Shown here in pieces: positions 8,401-15,002 of a stretch of 18,556 bases of DNA. Source of the DNA: Spirochaetia bacterium. GTDB lineage: Bacteria; Spirochaetota; Spirochaetia; Treponematales; Breznakiellaceae. Both the position numbers and the translations under genes were made by a program. The notes under the pieces were generated by a model that saw only the letters and a list, made by a program, of their open reading frames with translations, was not told the origin of the DNA and made no database searches. Position 1 is the first letter of the stretch; each line of letters starts with the position of its first letter. The DNA lies in assembly GCA_026002265.1 (NCBI GenBank), contig BOBG01000034.1, forward strand, positions 1 through 18,556, given 5' to 3'.

Positions 8401-8564
8401 CTGCTTCGCAGGCTGATCCCACTGGTGCCGCTTCGGGGGCGCTCCGCGTCAGGCGCGGCGGGGGCTGGTACAATGGCGCCCGGGGCCTGCGGTCCGCTCT
8501 CCGGGGCAACTACTCCCCTACGAGCCGTGACAATTACCTCGGCTTCCGGGTTGTGCTTCCCTGA
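5403..8564 (+). CDS. Exported caspase-FN3-FGE-repeat-FGE protein with two variable regions
   Basis: 1053 residues. Order: signal peptide (1-20, cut after LPA); caspase/peptidase C14 domain (23-255) with 'YAGHG' H98 and 'LDACRNN' C150, an intact His-Cys dyad; fibronectin type III (272-360); FGE/SUMF1-type domain 1 (370-641, with 'RLPTEAEWEYACRAG' and 'GLYDMHGNVYEWCWDW'); two 77-residue beta repeats (655-806); FGE domain 2 (808-1053). Domain 1 carries an extra insert at 463-490. Each FGE domain ends in a hypervariable segment (residues 596-635 and 1011-1046) before a constant GFRVVLP. In the C-type-lectin/FGE fold this segment forms the ligand-binding face, so the protein is more likely a diversified binding protein than a formylglycine-generating enzyme. 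It is exported with no lipobox. Substrate and caspase trigger are unknown. Gene 2 at 8692 is a shorter paralogue read in the same direction. Confidence 0.88.
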   Translation: MKKFYVVFVAVFLLPAALPAQQKYALVIGNSAYNSNIGRLNNPENDANDMAAALTGLGFQVDKILNGSLNQMESAVLRLTRQLSTNANAYGFFFYAGHGVQSGGDNYLIPVDADIQSESLLKERAMVLRFILDNLNEAEDAFNIVVLDACRNNPFTDIWVANSGAQRGMIRGGLSPVTSQPSGTIIAYGAGSGEQASDGSGRNGLYTSQLLKNLATPNLSVRDIFDITSEAVQQISNKKQNPVIFNSAPGARNIYFNRGSTPAPAPAVAALQVPRNVRAGTPGTDSVQLTWDSAGVGISYKVYYNTQNNASSANALGDSTTGTSFNVNGMAQNSTYYFWVSSLQNGRESEKSPVVTVRTASAPVPVQPSIPANFVRIPGGTFTMGSPLSEVDRDSSEVQHRVTITGFSMSKYEVTQEEWSNVMEMNPSDFKGYNLPVERVSWYDAIDYCNARSRKEGLTPAYTIDKSREDPNNNAPTNSEYDWDNDTVRWVVTWNRSANGYRLPTEAEWEYACRAGTTTPFSTGTNITTNQANYNGDSPYNGNAKGAYRGRTWAVGSGTANSWGLYDMHGNVYEWCWDWYGDYSTASQADPAGAASGSERALRGGCWLDSARFLRSAERGGSTPMDRLSISGLLGFRVVLPAGMDASGDRVVQNGTLTASTVTAGTLRVSGTDVNQSANVSAGGTFSGNFAAGTYSVSMTYSDGYVETRSVTITGNVPSTENFSYRPTPVTGTLTASAITAGTWRVTGAGVNQSGYVSAGGTFSETLAAGTYSVTITYSDGKTETQSLTITGNQTSRLSFSYRAAPTMPANFVRIPGGTFTMGSPSSEVNRDSDEIQHRVTITGFSMSKYEVTQEEWSNVMGTNPSNFKGYNLPVENVSWYDAIEYCNARSRKEGLTPAYSRSGDSVTWNRSANGYRLPTEAEWEYACRAGTTTPFSTGTNITTNQANYDGNYPYNGNAKGSYRRQTWAVGSGTANTWGLYDMHGNVWEWCWDGYGDYSTASQADPTGAASGALRVRRGGGWYNGARGLRSALRGNYSPTSRDNYLGFRVVLP
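7185..7325 (+). other. Variable region VR1 (DGR-like), internal FGE domain
   Basis: Aligned with VR2 and VR3, variable codons alternate with fixed ones (CGC, GGC GGG, TGG, TCC, CGG GGC, CCT, CGT) and the segment ends in the shared CTCGGCTTCCGGGT-GTGCTTCCC. Differences fall where a template could carry A. Encoded variants include 'SER', 'RGGCWLDS', 'ARFLRSAERGGS' and 'MDRLSI'. It has 9 extra bases (tccggtctc, about 7290-7300) absent from the other two. Unlike them, it is not followed by a stop and palindrome. Confidence 0.65.
7365..7826 (+). repeat. Two tandem 77-codon repeats within the large caspase/FGE gene
   Basis: The unit starting GGGACC at 7365 recurs at 7596, a shift of 231 bases (77 codons). 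Each encodes a beta-rich module, 'GTLTAS..TAGT' to 'SYR', with 'AAGTYSV' and 'TYSDG' conserved. The modules resemble PEGA-like surface repeats and would act as a stalk between the two FGE domains. They are absent from the paralogue at 8692. Confidence 0.8.
8433..8561 (+). other. Variable region VR2 (DGR-like), C-terminal FGE domain of gene 1
   Basis: Encodes 'SGALRVRRGGGWYNGARGL' and on to 'LGFRVVLP'. Against VR3, about 31 of 105 bases differ by hand count. In codons that look like former AAC or AAT, the first two bases vary while the third stays C or T (for example TAC/GGC, AAT/GGT, GGC/CTC, TAC/GGC, AGC/TAC, GAC/TTC). The 300 or so bases just upstream differ at only about 23 positions. A palindrome begins 19 bases after the stop. 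Confidence 0.72.
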
Positions 8565-8582
8565 GTTCTGCTTCTGTCATTT

Positions 8583-8665
8583 CGACAGGCTCAATGACCG
8601 GTTTGGCAGGCTCAATGACCGGTTCGGCAGGCTCAATGACCGGGAATGAGTCCCTGAGCCTGTCG
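8583..8665 (+). repeat. Inverted repeat enclosing 21-bp tandem repeats, after VR2
   Basis: Arms CGACAGGCTCA (8583-8593) and TGAGCCTGTCG (8655-8665) pair perfectly over 11 bases. Between them and including the left arm are three 21-bp-type units of the form (t/c)ggCAGGCTCAATGACCGGtt at 8583, 8604 and 8625. The sequence belongs to the widespread CGACAGGCTCA/TGAGCCTGTCG palindrome type. No T-run follows, so it is not an ordinary terminator. AGGAG for the next gene follows at 8681. Confidence 0.8.
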
Positions 8666-8691
8666 AGTGGAGTAGATAAAAGGAGAATATT

Positions 8692-10500
8692 ATGAAAAAA
8701 TTTTATGTTGTGTTTGTTGCCGTGTTTTTGCTTCCGGCAGGAGCATTCGCGCAGCAGAAGTATGCGCTCGTGATTGGGAACGCAGCCTATACGAATACTA
8801 CCCGGCTCAACAACCCGGTGAATGATGCCAATGATATGACGGCCGCTCTAACCGGGTTGGGTTTTCAGGTGGATAAGATACTAAACGGCACTCTTGACCA
8901 GATGGAACAGGCGGTTGTTCGGTTGACAAGACAGCTCAGTACGAATGCCAATGCCTACGGCTTTTTCTTCTACGCCGGGCATGGGGTGCAGTCCAACGGA
9001 GAAAATTATTTAATACCGGTTGATGCGTCTATAGCGAGCGAATCCTTTCTCCGCTCGAGGGCGCTTCAGGTGCAAGCTGTACTCGATGAGTTGAACACGG
9101 CGTCAAATACGCTGAATATTGTGGTATTGGATGCGTGCCGGGATAATCCTTTTTCCTGGGCGCGGAGCGGTACGCGCGGTTTGAATGTGGTGACGGGTCA
9201 GCCTACGGACAGCATCATCGTGTATGCAACCAGTGCCGGCGCGACTGCATTGGACGGAACGGGTCGGAATGGATTGTTTACCGGCGAGTTGCTGAAGCAT
9301 CTGTCCACGCCGGGCATAGATGTCGAGGAGGTGTTTAAGCGAACCGGTCAGGGAGTTAGCAGTACGACTGGAAACGCACAGCGGCCGGCGATTTATTCAC
9401 AATTCTATAATCGGGCCTATCTAGGTGGGAGTGCGCCGCCTGCACCACAACCGGTAGTGACGCCACAAGCCCCTCGGAATGTCCGGGCCGGGACGCCGGG
9501 GACTGACTCGGTAACATTGAACTGGGATAGTGCCGGAGTCGGCATCAGTTACAGGGTGTACTATAATACTCAAAATAATGCATCCGGTGCGAATGCTCTT
9601 GGCGATTCAACTACCGGTACCTCTTTCAATGTAAACGGCATGGCAACCAATTCAACCTACTATTTCTGGGTAAGTTCCTTACAAAACGGCCGGGAAAGTG
9701 CAAAATCGCCGGCGGTGACGGTGCGTACTGCTTCTGCTCCGGTACCGGTCCAACCATCTATCCCGGCGAACTTCGTGCGGATACCGGCAGGGTCTTTTAT
9801 GATGGGAAGTCCGGTATCGGAGCCGGATCGATATGATGATGAAGTCCAGCATCGAGTGACGATAACCGGACTTTCAATGAGTAAATATGAAGTGACGCAG
9901 GAGGAGTGGTCTAATGTGATGGGGACTAATCCTAGTAATTTTAAGGGTTATAATTTGCCGGTTGAGGACGTGAGTTGGTACGATGCGATAGAGTATTGCA
10001 ATGCGAGGAGCCGGAAAGAAGGGCTGACGCCTGCGTATAGCCGGAGTGGGGATAGTGTAACATGGAATCGGAGTGCGAATGGGTACCGGCTGCCGACCGA
10101 GGCAGAGTGGGAGTATGCCTGCCGGGCGGGAACGACAACACCGTTTAGTACCGGAACTAATATCACGACCAATCAAGCGAATTATAATGGGAATTATCCG
10201 TACAATGGAAATGCGAAAGGAACGTATAGGGAAAGGACGTGGGCAGTGGGTAGCGGTACAGCGAATTCGTGGGGCTTGTATGATATGCATGGGAACGTGT
10301 GGGAGTGGTGCTGGGATTGGTATGGTGATTATACTACTTCGTCTCAGGCTGATCCTACTGGTGCCGCTTCTGGGACGGGCCGCGTCCTACGTGGCGGGGG
10401 CTGGGGCGGTGGCGCCCAGCTCCTGTGTTCCGCCTACCGGGGCGGTGGCACCCCTACGTACCGTTTCAATAACCTCGGCTTCCGGGTCGTGCTTCCCTGA
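8692..10500 (+). CDS. Exported caspase-FN3-FGE protein with C-terminal variable region
   Basis: 602 residues from ATG with AGGAG 6 bases upstream. Order: signal peptide MKKFYVVFVAVFLLPAGAFA; caspase domain (about 23-245) with 'YAGHG' H97 and 'LDACRDN' C149; fibronectin type III (about 258-347); one FGE/SUMF1-type domain (357-602) ending in variable region VR3. It is the minimal form of the 1053-residue neighbour, lacking the internal FGE and the 77-residue repeats. The FN3 segment is nearly identical at DNA level to 6215-6490, while the caspase domains have diverged after residue 115, so the pair is a mosaic. By inference it is an exported protease-like effector with a diversified binding head. 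A catalytically inactive binding protein cannot be excluded. Confidence 0.88.
   Translation: MKKFYVVFVAVFLLPAGAFAQQKYALVIGNAAYTNTTRLNNPVNDANDMTAALTGLGFQVDKILNGTLDQMEQAVVRLTRQLSTNANAYGFFFYAGHGVQSNGENYLIPVDASIASESFLRSRALQVQAVLDELNTASNTLNIVVLDACRDNPFSWARSGTRGLNVVTGQPTDSIIVYATSAGATALDGTGRNGLFTGELLKHLSTPGIDVEEVFKRTGQGVSSTTGNAQRPAIYSQFYNRAYLGGSAPPAPQPVVTPQAPRNVRAGTPGTDSVTLNWDSAGVGISYRVYYNTQNNASGANALGDSTTGTSFNVNGMATNSTYYFWVSSLQNGRESAKSPAVTVRTASAPVPVQPSIPANFVRIPAGSFMMGSPVSEPDRYDDEVQHRVTITGLSMSKYEVTQEEWSNVMGTNPSNFKGYNLPVEDVSWYDAIEYCNARSRKEGLTPAYSRSGDSVTWNRSANGYRLPTEAEWEYACRAGTTTPFSTGTNITTNQANYNGNYPYNGNAKGTYRERTWAVGSGTANSWGLYDMHGNVWEWCWDWYGDYTTSSQADPTGAASGTGRVLRGGGWGGGAQLLCSAYRGGGTPTYRFNNLGFRVVLP
10369..10497 (+). 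other. Variable region VR3 (DGR-like), C-terminal FGE domain of gene 2
   Basis: Encodes 'SGTGRVLRGGGWGGGAQLL', a 'CSAYRGGGTPTYRFNN' segment, then the constant 'LGFRVVLP'. The fixed/variable codon pattern matches VR1 and VR2. The stop follows directly and a palindrome with tandem repeats begins about 18 bases later, as after VR2. Confidence 0.72.
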
Positions 10501-10518
10501 GTTCTGCTTCTGTCATTT

Positions 10519-10620
10519 CGGCAGGCTCAATGACCGGTTTGGCAGGCTCAATGACCGGTTCGGCAGGCTAATGACCGGTTCGACAGGTTCAATGACCGGG
10601 AATGAGTCCCTGAGCCTGTT
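10519..10620 (+). repeat. Second copy of the palindrome with 21-bp tandem repeats, after VR3
   Basis: Units start at 10519, 10540, 10561 (one base deleted) and 10581: four here against three in the copy at 8583. The outer arms GCAGGCTCA (10521-10529) and TGAGCCTGT (10610-10618) still pair with one mismatch. The whole block from the stop codon to the next start (10501-10666) matches 8565-8711, showing that gene plus spacer was duplicated as a cassette. Confidence 0.8.
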
Positions 10621-10645
10621 GAGTGGAGTAAATAAGGAGAATATT

Positions 10646-10925
10646 ATGAGAAAGTTTTATGTTGTGTTTGTTGCCGTGTTTTTGCTTCACTCAATAATCC
10701 GGTGAATGATGTGGCAACGGTACTGACGAACTTGGGTTTTCAAGTAGAAACGGTACTAAACGGCAGCCTTATTCCGGTTGATGCCGATATTGCCAGCGCG
10801 CTTTATCTCCCCATAAGGGCACTAAAGATGCAGACTGTGATCGATGAGTTGAGCGGGGCAGAGAACACTGTCAATATCATGGTACTTGATAGTGACCGGA
10901 TCAATCCTTTTGCATTTGCATCATT
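10646..10925 (+). pseudogene. Decayed third caspase gene
   Basis: Starts like its two neighbours (GGAG, then ATG at 10646, 'MRKFYVVFVAVFLL') but jumps after codon 14 to sequence matching the caspase segment around residue 40, which shifts the frame and hits TGA at 10703. The remaining homology continues in another frame from 10702. A second deletion of about 125 bases removes the segment with the catalytic His, and 'LDACR' has become 'LDSDR', losing the Cys. The FN3 and FGE parts are absent. It is a dead copy of a third paralogue. Confidence 0.85.
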
Positions 10926-10960
10926 TTCCTATAATTGCAGCTATGACAGTCTCGGCAACA

Positions 10961-10991
10961 GCCTTGAGTACGCCCGGCTCAAGGCTTTTTT
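10961..10991 (+). terminator. Rho-independent terminator ending the caspase array
   Basis: Perfect 8-bp stem GCCTTGAG (10961-10968)/CTCAAGGC (10978-10985) with a 9-base loop, followed by six T. It lies just after the decayed third caspase copy and would end transcription through the array. Confidence 0.75.
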
Positions 10992-11038
10992 ATTCATGTG
11001 CGGAATTGTTTTGTACTTTTTTTCATCATAATTACTGA

Positions 11039-11186
11039 CAAAGACATGGCAAAATTGCCTAGCCCACTCTGCCAACGATTGGAATATACTCGAAGCACAA
11101 GTAACGGAATTTAACACTGCTCTGACTGCTGCCACTACGGTACTTGAAACAGAAACCGGATTAATTGAGACAAAAAACTTGACAAA
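11039..11186 (+). pseudogene. Internally deleted copy of the hypothetical gene at 4330
   Basis: Bases 11039-11158 match 4385-4504, then continue as 5047-5073, i.e. the 3' flank of the 4330 gene. The junction falls on AGAAACCG, present in the intact locus at 4497-4504 and at 5039-5046 and once here (11151-11158). This is a clean 542-bp deletion between 8-base direct repeats. It lacks the original start and most of the coding region. Confidence 0.85.
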
Positions 11187-11281
11187 TAGTCAAACACCGG
11201 GCATCATTAACACAAGATCTGCCTAAAGCATGGGGCTTCTCTTTTTCGCTGTACTATGCATCTTTTATATAAGGTTGAGTT

Positions 11282-13990
11282 TTGTACCATAATTATATGT
11301 ACAAGATACTGATTCTGTCAATTTTTCTCCTCTGTACTGCCCGTTTTCTGCACGCACGGGATGTACGATTCATTGTTCTGGATGCGGATTTGGATATTCC
11401 GCTGGAGGGTGCTGTTCTTCATGCATGGGATGGACAGACTTATGAATGTGATGTGGACGGCATAGTAACTATTCCTGCGCCTGATGATCGGGCAGTTCAG
11501 GTACAATTCTCATATCCGGGCTACGAAAGTATCCGACTGTCCGTTGTCCGCGGTCAAGATTCATTTACGGTGAATATGCGGCTCGGCGGCGGAATCATGG
11601 AACGCGAAGAATTGGTATTCGAAGCTGCCCGGGCGGGCGGAGGCGAGGAGACAAAAACCGGCCGTTCCGTGTCCATCGGCGGTGCAGAACTTGCCCGGAC
11701 CGCACAGATTGGTATCATTGAAGATGTGATGACATCGATTAAACTCCTCCCCGGTGTGGGTTATGCCGGAATGTTTAATGCGATGCCTTCGATCCGAGGC
11801 GGTGAACCAGGTGATTTGATGGCTGTTTTTGATGGATTCTATGTCGATAATCCCTATCATTTAGGCGGCTCTGTTTCCATTTTTGACCCCCGGATGGTGC
11901 AGAGCGCAAAACTCTCACATGGGGTTTTCTCTGCTCGGTATGGACATACAACATCCGGACTCCTTGAGATCACGTCACGGAAACCGGATCCTACAGAAAC
12001 GGAACTAGAAGTTGGTTTTTCGAGTTCCGCGGCTAATGTTAATATTTCGCTGCCTTTGGGAGGAAAAGGCGGGCTGATGATCATGGGCAAGGTGACGTAC
12101 TGGGATCCTTTTGTCTGGCTGGTTAAGGCTTTAGTACCAGTTTTGAAACCATTAGTCGAGGAAATTGATGCAATTAACGCGGTGAATGTCGCTCCATATA
12201 TCCGGGCCGGAGCTTTTTCCGGACATTACCGGTTTAACCCTGACCTTGAATTAACTGCGAATGGCTATATCGGCGGGGACGGAGTCGGCGGGGATTATCA
12301 AAACCCAAACAGCCGGATCATCGGCAATTGGAACAACTTGATCGGATTTGCGACAGCCGGAATTGCTTATTCACCACGGTCAGATATGTCGTTCCGGGCA
12401 ACAGTCGGTGCCGGTTTTCACAATGCAAAAGTACTGGTTAATTTTAACAATTGGGTGGAACAAGCGTACACCAATGAATTTCTTCATAGCGATCCGCCGA
12501 CAACACACATAAAACCCGGCTCAACTGTTCAGCCTCCGGAAAATTGGAACGATGTTCTTGCCGGTATTGTAGGTGATACCAGTAAACCGTATAGTTATGC
12601 TAATAAAATAAATTTCGGCTTTGAAACTGAGAGTGGTAATTTTCAGACGCGGGCCGATTTTGACTGGGCTATCGCTAAAAACTTTCTTTTTTCGGCCGGC
12701 ATCCACGAAATGTTTACTTCGTGGACTCAGAGTATAGATCAAACATTCTATACAAATGTATATGGCTATTACACCAACACCGGGGAATTTTTCCCGCCCC
12801 CGAGTGATATAACTCAAGCCGAACAGCTTCCGTTTTTGATGGACATCCTCAATAAACCGGAGGTTGAATATGTCCACCTTATCCGGAAACAGATGGCTAT
12901 GCCGTGGAATCAGCCGGATATACGGAATACCGGACTTTTTAGTTCCGGCTATACAGCGCTTGAATGGACACACCCAGAATTAGGGCTGGGAGCGGAAATT
13001 GGACTCCGGCTCGATCATTTTTATTTTAAGGGAAAAGATTTTTCGATTCAAACCTATCCGGTATTTAATCCCCGGTTTAATGTTGATTACAATGTATTTT
13101 CCGGTAAGGGAATGTTCGATTCACTCGATTTAACCGTTGGTACCGGACTTTTTTCATCAATGAACGACAGCAGCATAACGTATCTCGAAGCACAAAGCGG
13201 CATCAGTGATTACGCTCTGAAACAGGCAAAAACGTGGACCAGCATCGCTGGTGCAAAACTCGATTTTTTTGAAAAGTATAGTTTTAATTTTGAAATGTAC
13301 TATAAATATGGTTTTGATAGATCCTATAATTACCAGCATTATGAGTACGATCCGCCGTCCGAAACTATCGTTTTTAAGTTTAACGGTGAGTCGCATATTT
13401 TTGGTTTTGACTTTATGCTGCAAAAAAAAACGTCCCGGTTTTTTGACGGCTGGATCTCATATTCATTTAATTTTGCACAATACCGTGATCCGGATAATAC
13501 AGCTTCCGGTAAAAATGACGGTTGGTATTATCCATCGTTTCACCGGTTTTCTAATTTGAATGTGGTCCTGAATATAAAGCCGGTAAATAATTTTAACATC
13601 GCTGCTAGGATCAGTTATTCATCAGGAGCTTTACGGAATTTCAGCTCCGGAGGTCAGATCATCAGCGTGCCGGTGTTGGTTGAAAAAGATGACGGCACCA
13701 CCACGGTTATTCAGCGTTATGCCAAAAGTGATGTTGATACTGCTTTGGAGCGCGACGGTTTTGCTCTGCCGATTGACTTGAAATTTTCATGGTTTTTCCA
13801 CAATCCGGCCGGAAAAACTCAGACTGAAATCTATTTGGCGATTGAAAATCTTCTTGCATTTATTCAGACCCGGAAAACAAATAACACGACTTTTAATAGT
13901 TACACCGGCGTTGACGAGCCGGGAAGTACTACTGCCAGTTATAGTTTACCGGTACCTATGCTTTCATTTGGATTTAAATGGAGTTATTAA
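11282..13990 (+). CDS. TonB-dependent receptor-like outer-membrane beta-barrel protein
   Basis: 902 residues from TTG at 11282, which has AAGG 7 bases upstream; ATG at 11297 (897 residues) is the alternative, and either gives a signal peptide (hydrophobic core 'ILILSIFLL'). Residues about 26-101 form a carboxypeptidase-regulatory-like beta sandwich. A plug-type domain spans about 125-235, with 'SIKLLPGVGYAG', 'SIRGGEPGDLMAVFDGFYVDN' in part, and 'ARYGHTTSGLLEITSRKP'. The remainder is barrel-like and ends in an aromatic residue ('FGFKWSY'), as outer-membrane barrels do. No TonB box is obvious. The family imports bulky ligands across the outer membrane; the ligand here is unknown. Its stop lies 2 bases before the psuG start, so the two are probably co-transcribed. 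Confidence 0.82.
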   Translation: MYHNYMYKILILSIFLLCTARFLHARDVRFIVLDADLDIPLEGAVLHAWDGQTYECDVDGIVTIPAPDDRAVQVQFSYPGYESIRLSVVRGQDSFTVNMRLGGGIMEREELVFEAARAGGGEETKTGRSVSIGGAELARTAQIGIIEDVMTSIKLLPGVGYAGMFNAMPSIRGGEPGDLMAVFDGFYVDNPYHLGGSVSIFDPRMVQSAKLSHGVFSARYGHTTSGLLEITSRKPDPTETELEVGFSSSAANVNISLPLGGKGGLMIMGKVTYWDPFVWLVKALVPVLKPLVEEIDAINAVNVAPYIRAGAFSGHYRFNPDLELTANGYIGGDGVGGDYQNPNSRIIGNWNNLIGFATAGIAYSPRSDMSFRATVGAGFHNAKVLVNFNNWVEQAYTNEFLHSDPPTTHIKPGSTVQPPENWNDVLAGIVGDTSKPYSYANKINFGFETESGNFQTRADFDWAIAKNFLFSAGIHEMFTSWTQSIDQTFYTNVYGYYTNTGEFFPPPSDITQAEQLPFLMDILNKPEVEYVHLIRKQMAMPWNQPDIRNTGLFSSGYTALEWTHPELGLGAEIGLRLDHFYFKGKDFSIQTYPVFNPRFNVDYNVFSGKGMFDSLDLTVGTGLFSSMNDSSITYLEAQSGISDYALKQAKTWTSIAGAKLDFFEKYSFNFEMYYKYGFDRSYNYQHYEYDPPSETIVFKFNGESHIFGFDFMLQKKTSRFFDGWISYSFNFAQYRDPDNTASGKNDGWYYPSFHRFSNLNVVLNIKPVNNFNIAARISYSSGALRNFSSGGQIISVPVLVEKDDGTTTVIQRYAKSDVDTALERDGFALPIDLKFSWFFHNPAGKTQTEIYLAIENLLAFIQTRKTNNTTFNSYTGVDEPGSTTASYSLPVPMLSFGFKWSY

Positions 13991-13992
13991 AC

Positions 13993-14916
13993 ATGAATTA
14001 TCTTGATATTGCACCAGAAATTAGTGAATCTTTAGCCGCGGGAAAACCGGTTGTTGCATTGGAATCGACAATTATATCCCATGGAATGCCGTATCCTAAA
14101 AATATGGAAACCGCGCTGAAAGTCGAACACATTATCCGCACGCATGGAGCGGTACCGGCTACAATTGCAATTATACAGGGACAATTAAAAGTCGGTCTGT
14201 CGGCCGGTGAAATTGACTACCTTGCTAAAAAGGGCCATGCGGTACAGAAAGCGAGCCGGCGGGATATTCCGGTGATTATTTCCCGGAAAGATGATGGAAG
14301 TACGACAGTTGCAGGGACAATGATCATCGCAAAAATGGCCGGTATTAAGGTATTTTGTACCGGAGGCATTGGCGGAGTGCACCGGGGTGCATCTCGCACG
14401 ATGGATATTTCGGCTGATTTATTGGAATTATCCCGGACAAATGTTTTGGTTGTATGCGCGGGTGCAAAATCGATTTTGGATTTAGGATTAACCCTGGAAT
14501 ATCTTGAAACAAACGGCGTTCCGGTTATTGGTTATCAGACTTCAGAATTACCGGCCTTTTTTACCCGGAAAAGCGGTTTTTCTCTGCCCTACCGGGTTGA
14601 ATCTGCTGAAGATGCTGCCCGTTTATTTTTTAGCATGCAAGAACTTGGCTACCCCGGAGGTGCAGTTATCGCGAATCCGATTCCGGAGCAATATTCATTG
14701 GATGAATCATTTATTTCCGGAAAAATCGAAAAAGCTTTAATGGAAGCAGAGAAATCCGGGATTTACGGTAAGGAATTAACCCCCTATCTGCTTGCAAAAA
14801 TTGATGCAATTACCGGCGGTACAAGTTTGGAGGCAAATATTCAGCTTGTTTATAATAATGCACTGGTTGCGGCTGGCATTGCCCAAGCATTTTCCGGAAT
14901 GAATAGGAAAATATAA
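13993..14916 (+). CDS. psuG: Pseudouridine-5'-phosphate glycosidase
   Basis: 307 residues, close to the E. coli PsuG length (312). It reversibly splits pseudouridine 5'-phosphate into uracil and ribose 5-phosphate in the cytoplasm. Visible family marks: 'ALESTIISHGMP' with E24 (E. coli Glu31), 'VVCAGAKSILDLGLTLEYLE' with K159 (the Schiff-base lysine, E. coli Lys166), 'TMDISADL' for the metal site, and the C-terminal 'GGTSLEANIQLVYNNALVAA'. An upstream in-frame ATG at 13978 overlaps the previous gene; ATG 13993, with GGAG 9 bases before it, fits the family N-terminus better. No pseudouridine kinase (psuK) is in the window. Coupling to the preceding outer-membrane receptor gene is by position only. 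Confidence 0.95.
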   Translation: MNYLDIAPEISESLAAGKPVVALESTIISHGMPYPKNMETALKVEHIIRTHGAVPATIAIIQGQLKVGLSAGEIDYLAKKGHAVQKASRRDIPVIISRKDDGSTTVAGTMIIAKMAGIKVFCTGGIGGVHRGASRTMDISADLLELSRTNVLVVCAGAKSILDLGLTLEYLETNGVPVIGYQTSELPAFFTRKSGFSLPYRVESAEDAARLFFSMQELGYPGGAVIANPIPEQYSLDESFISGKIEKALMEAEKSGIYGKELTPYLLAKIDAITGGTSLEANIQLVYNNALVAAGIAQAFSGMNRKI

Positions 14917-14940
14917 AAACCACAATTAACACAAGATACG

Positions 14941-14983
14941 CTGATCATCATGTGTATTTTCTGGCTCGTTGAATGATCATCAG
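14941..14983. terminator. Inverted repeat after psuG, possible terminator
   Basis: CTGATCATCAT (14941-14951) and ATGATCATCAG (14973-14983) pair with one mismatch around a 21-base loop. No T-run follows directly, so termination would be weak; a protein-binding or REP-like role is possible. Confidence 0.35.
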
Positions 14984-15002
14984 AGATGTGCTATCCTTTT
15001 AC

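Noticed and set aside
8583..8665. The 21-bp units after VR2 as a CRISPR array
   Set aside because: Units are directly adjacent with no spacers, only three or four copies, and no cas gene is present.
6691..10290. Several 60-140-codon frames opposite the FGE domains, repeated in each copy
   Set aside because: They recur only because the FGE coding DNA is duplicated. They are Arg/Ile/Pro/Ser-rich mirror translations with no start signals.
7185..10497. VR differences as ordinary divergence of FGE paralogues
   Set aside because: The FGE family is naturally variable in this loop, so this remains the main alternative. But fixed third bases with changing first and second bases, and the sharp rise in difference against the upstream DNA, fit adenine mutagenesis better.
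10702..11031. 109-codon frame after the third caspase leader, as a working short gene
   Set aside because: It begins inside caspase homology without a signal peptide, lacks both catalytic residues and runs across a terminator hairpin; it is part of a decayed copy.
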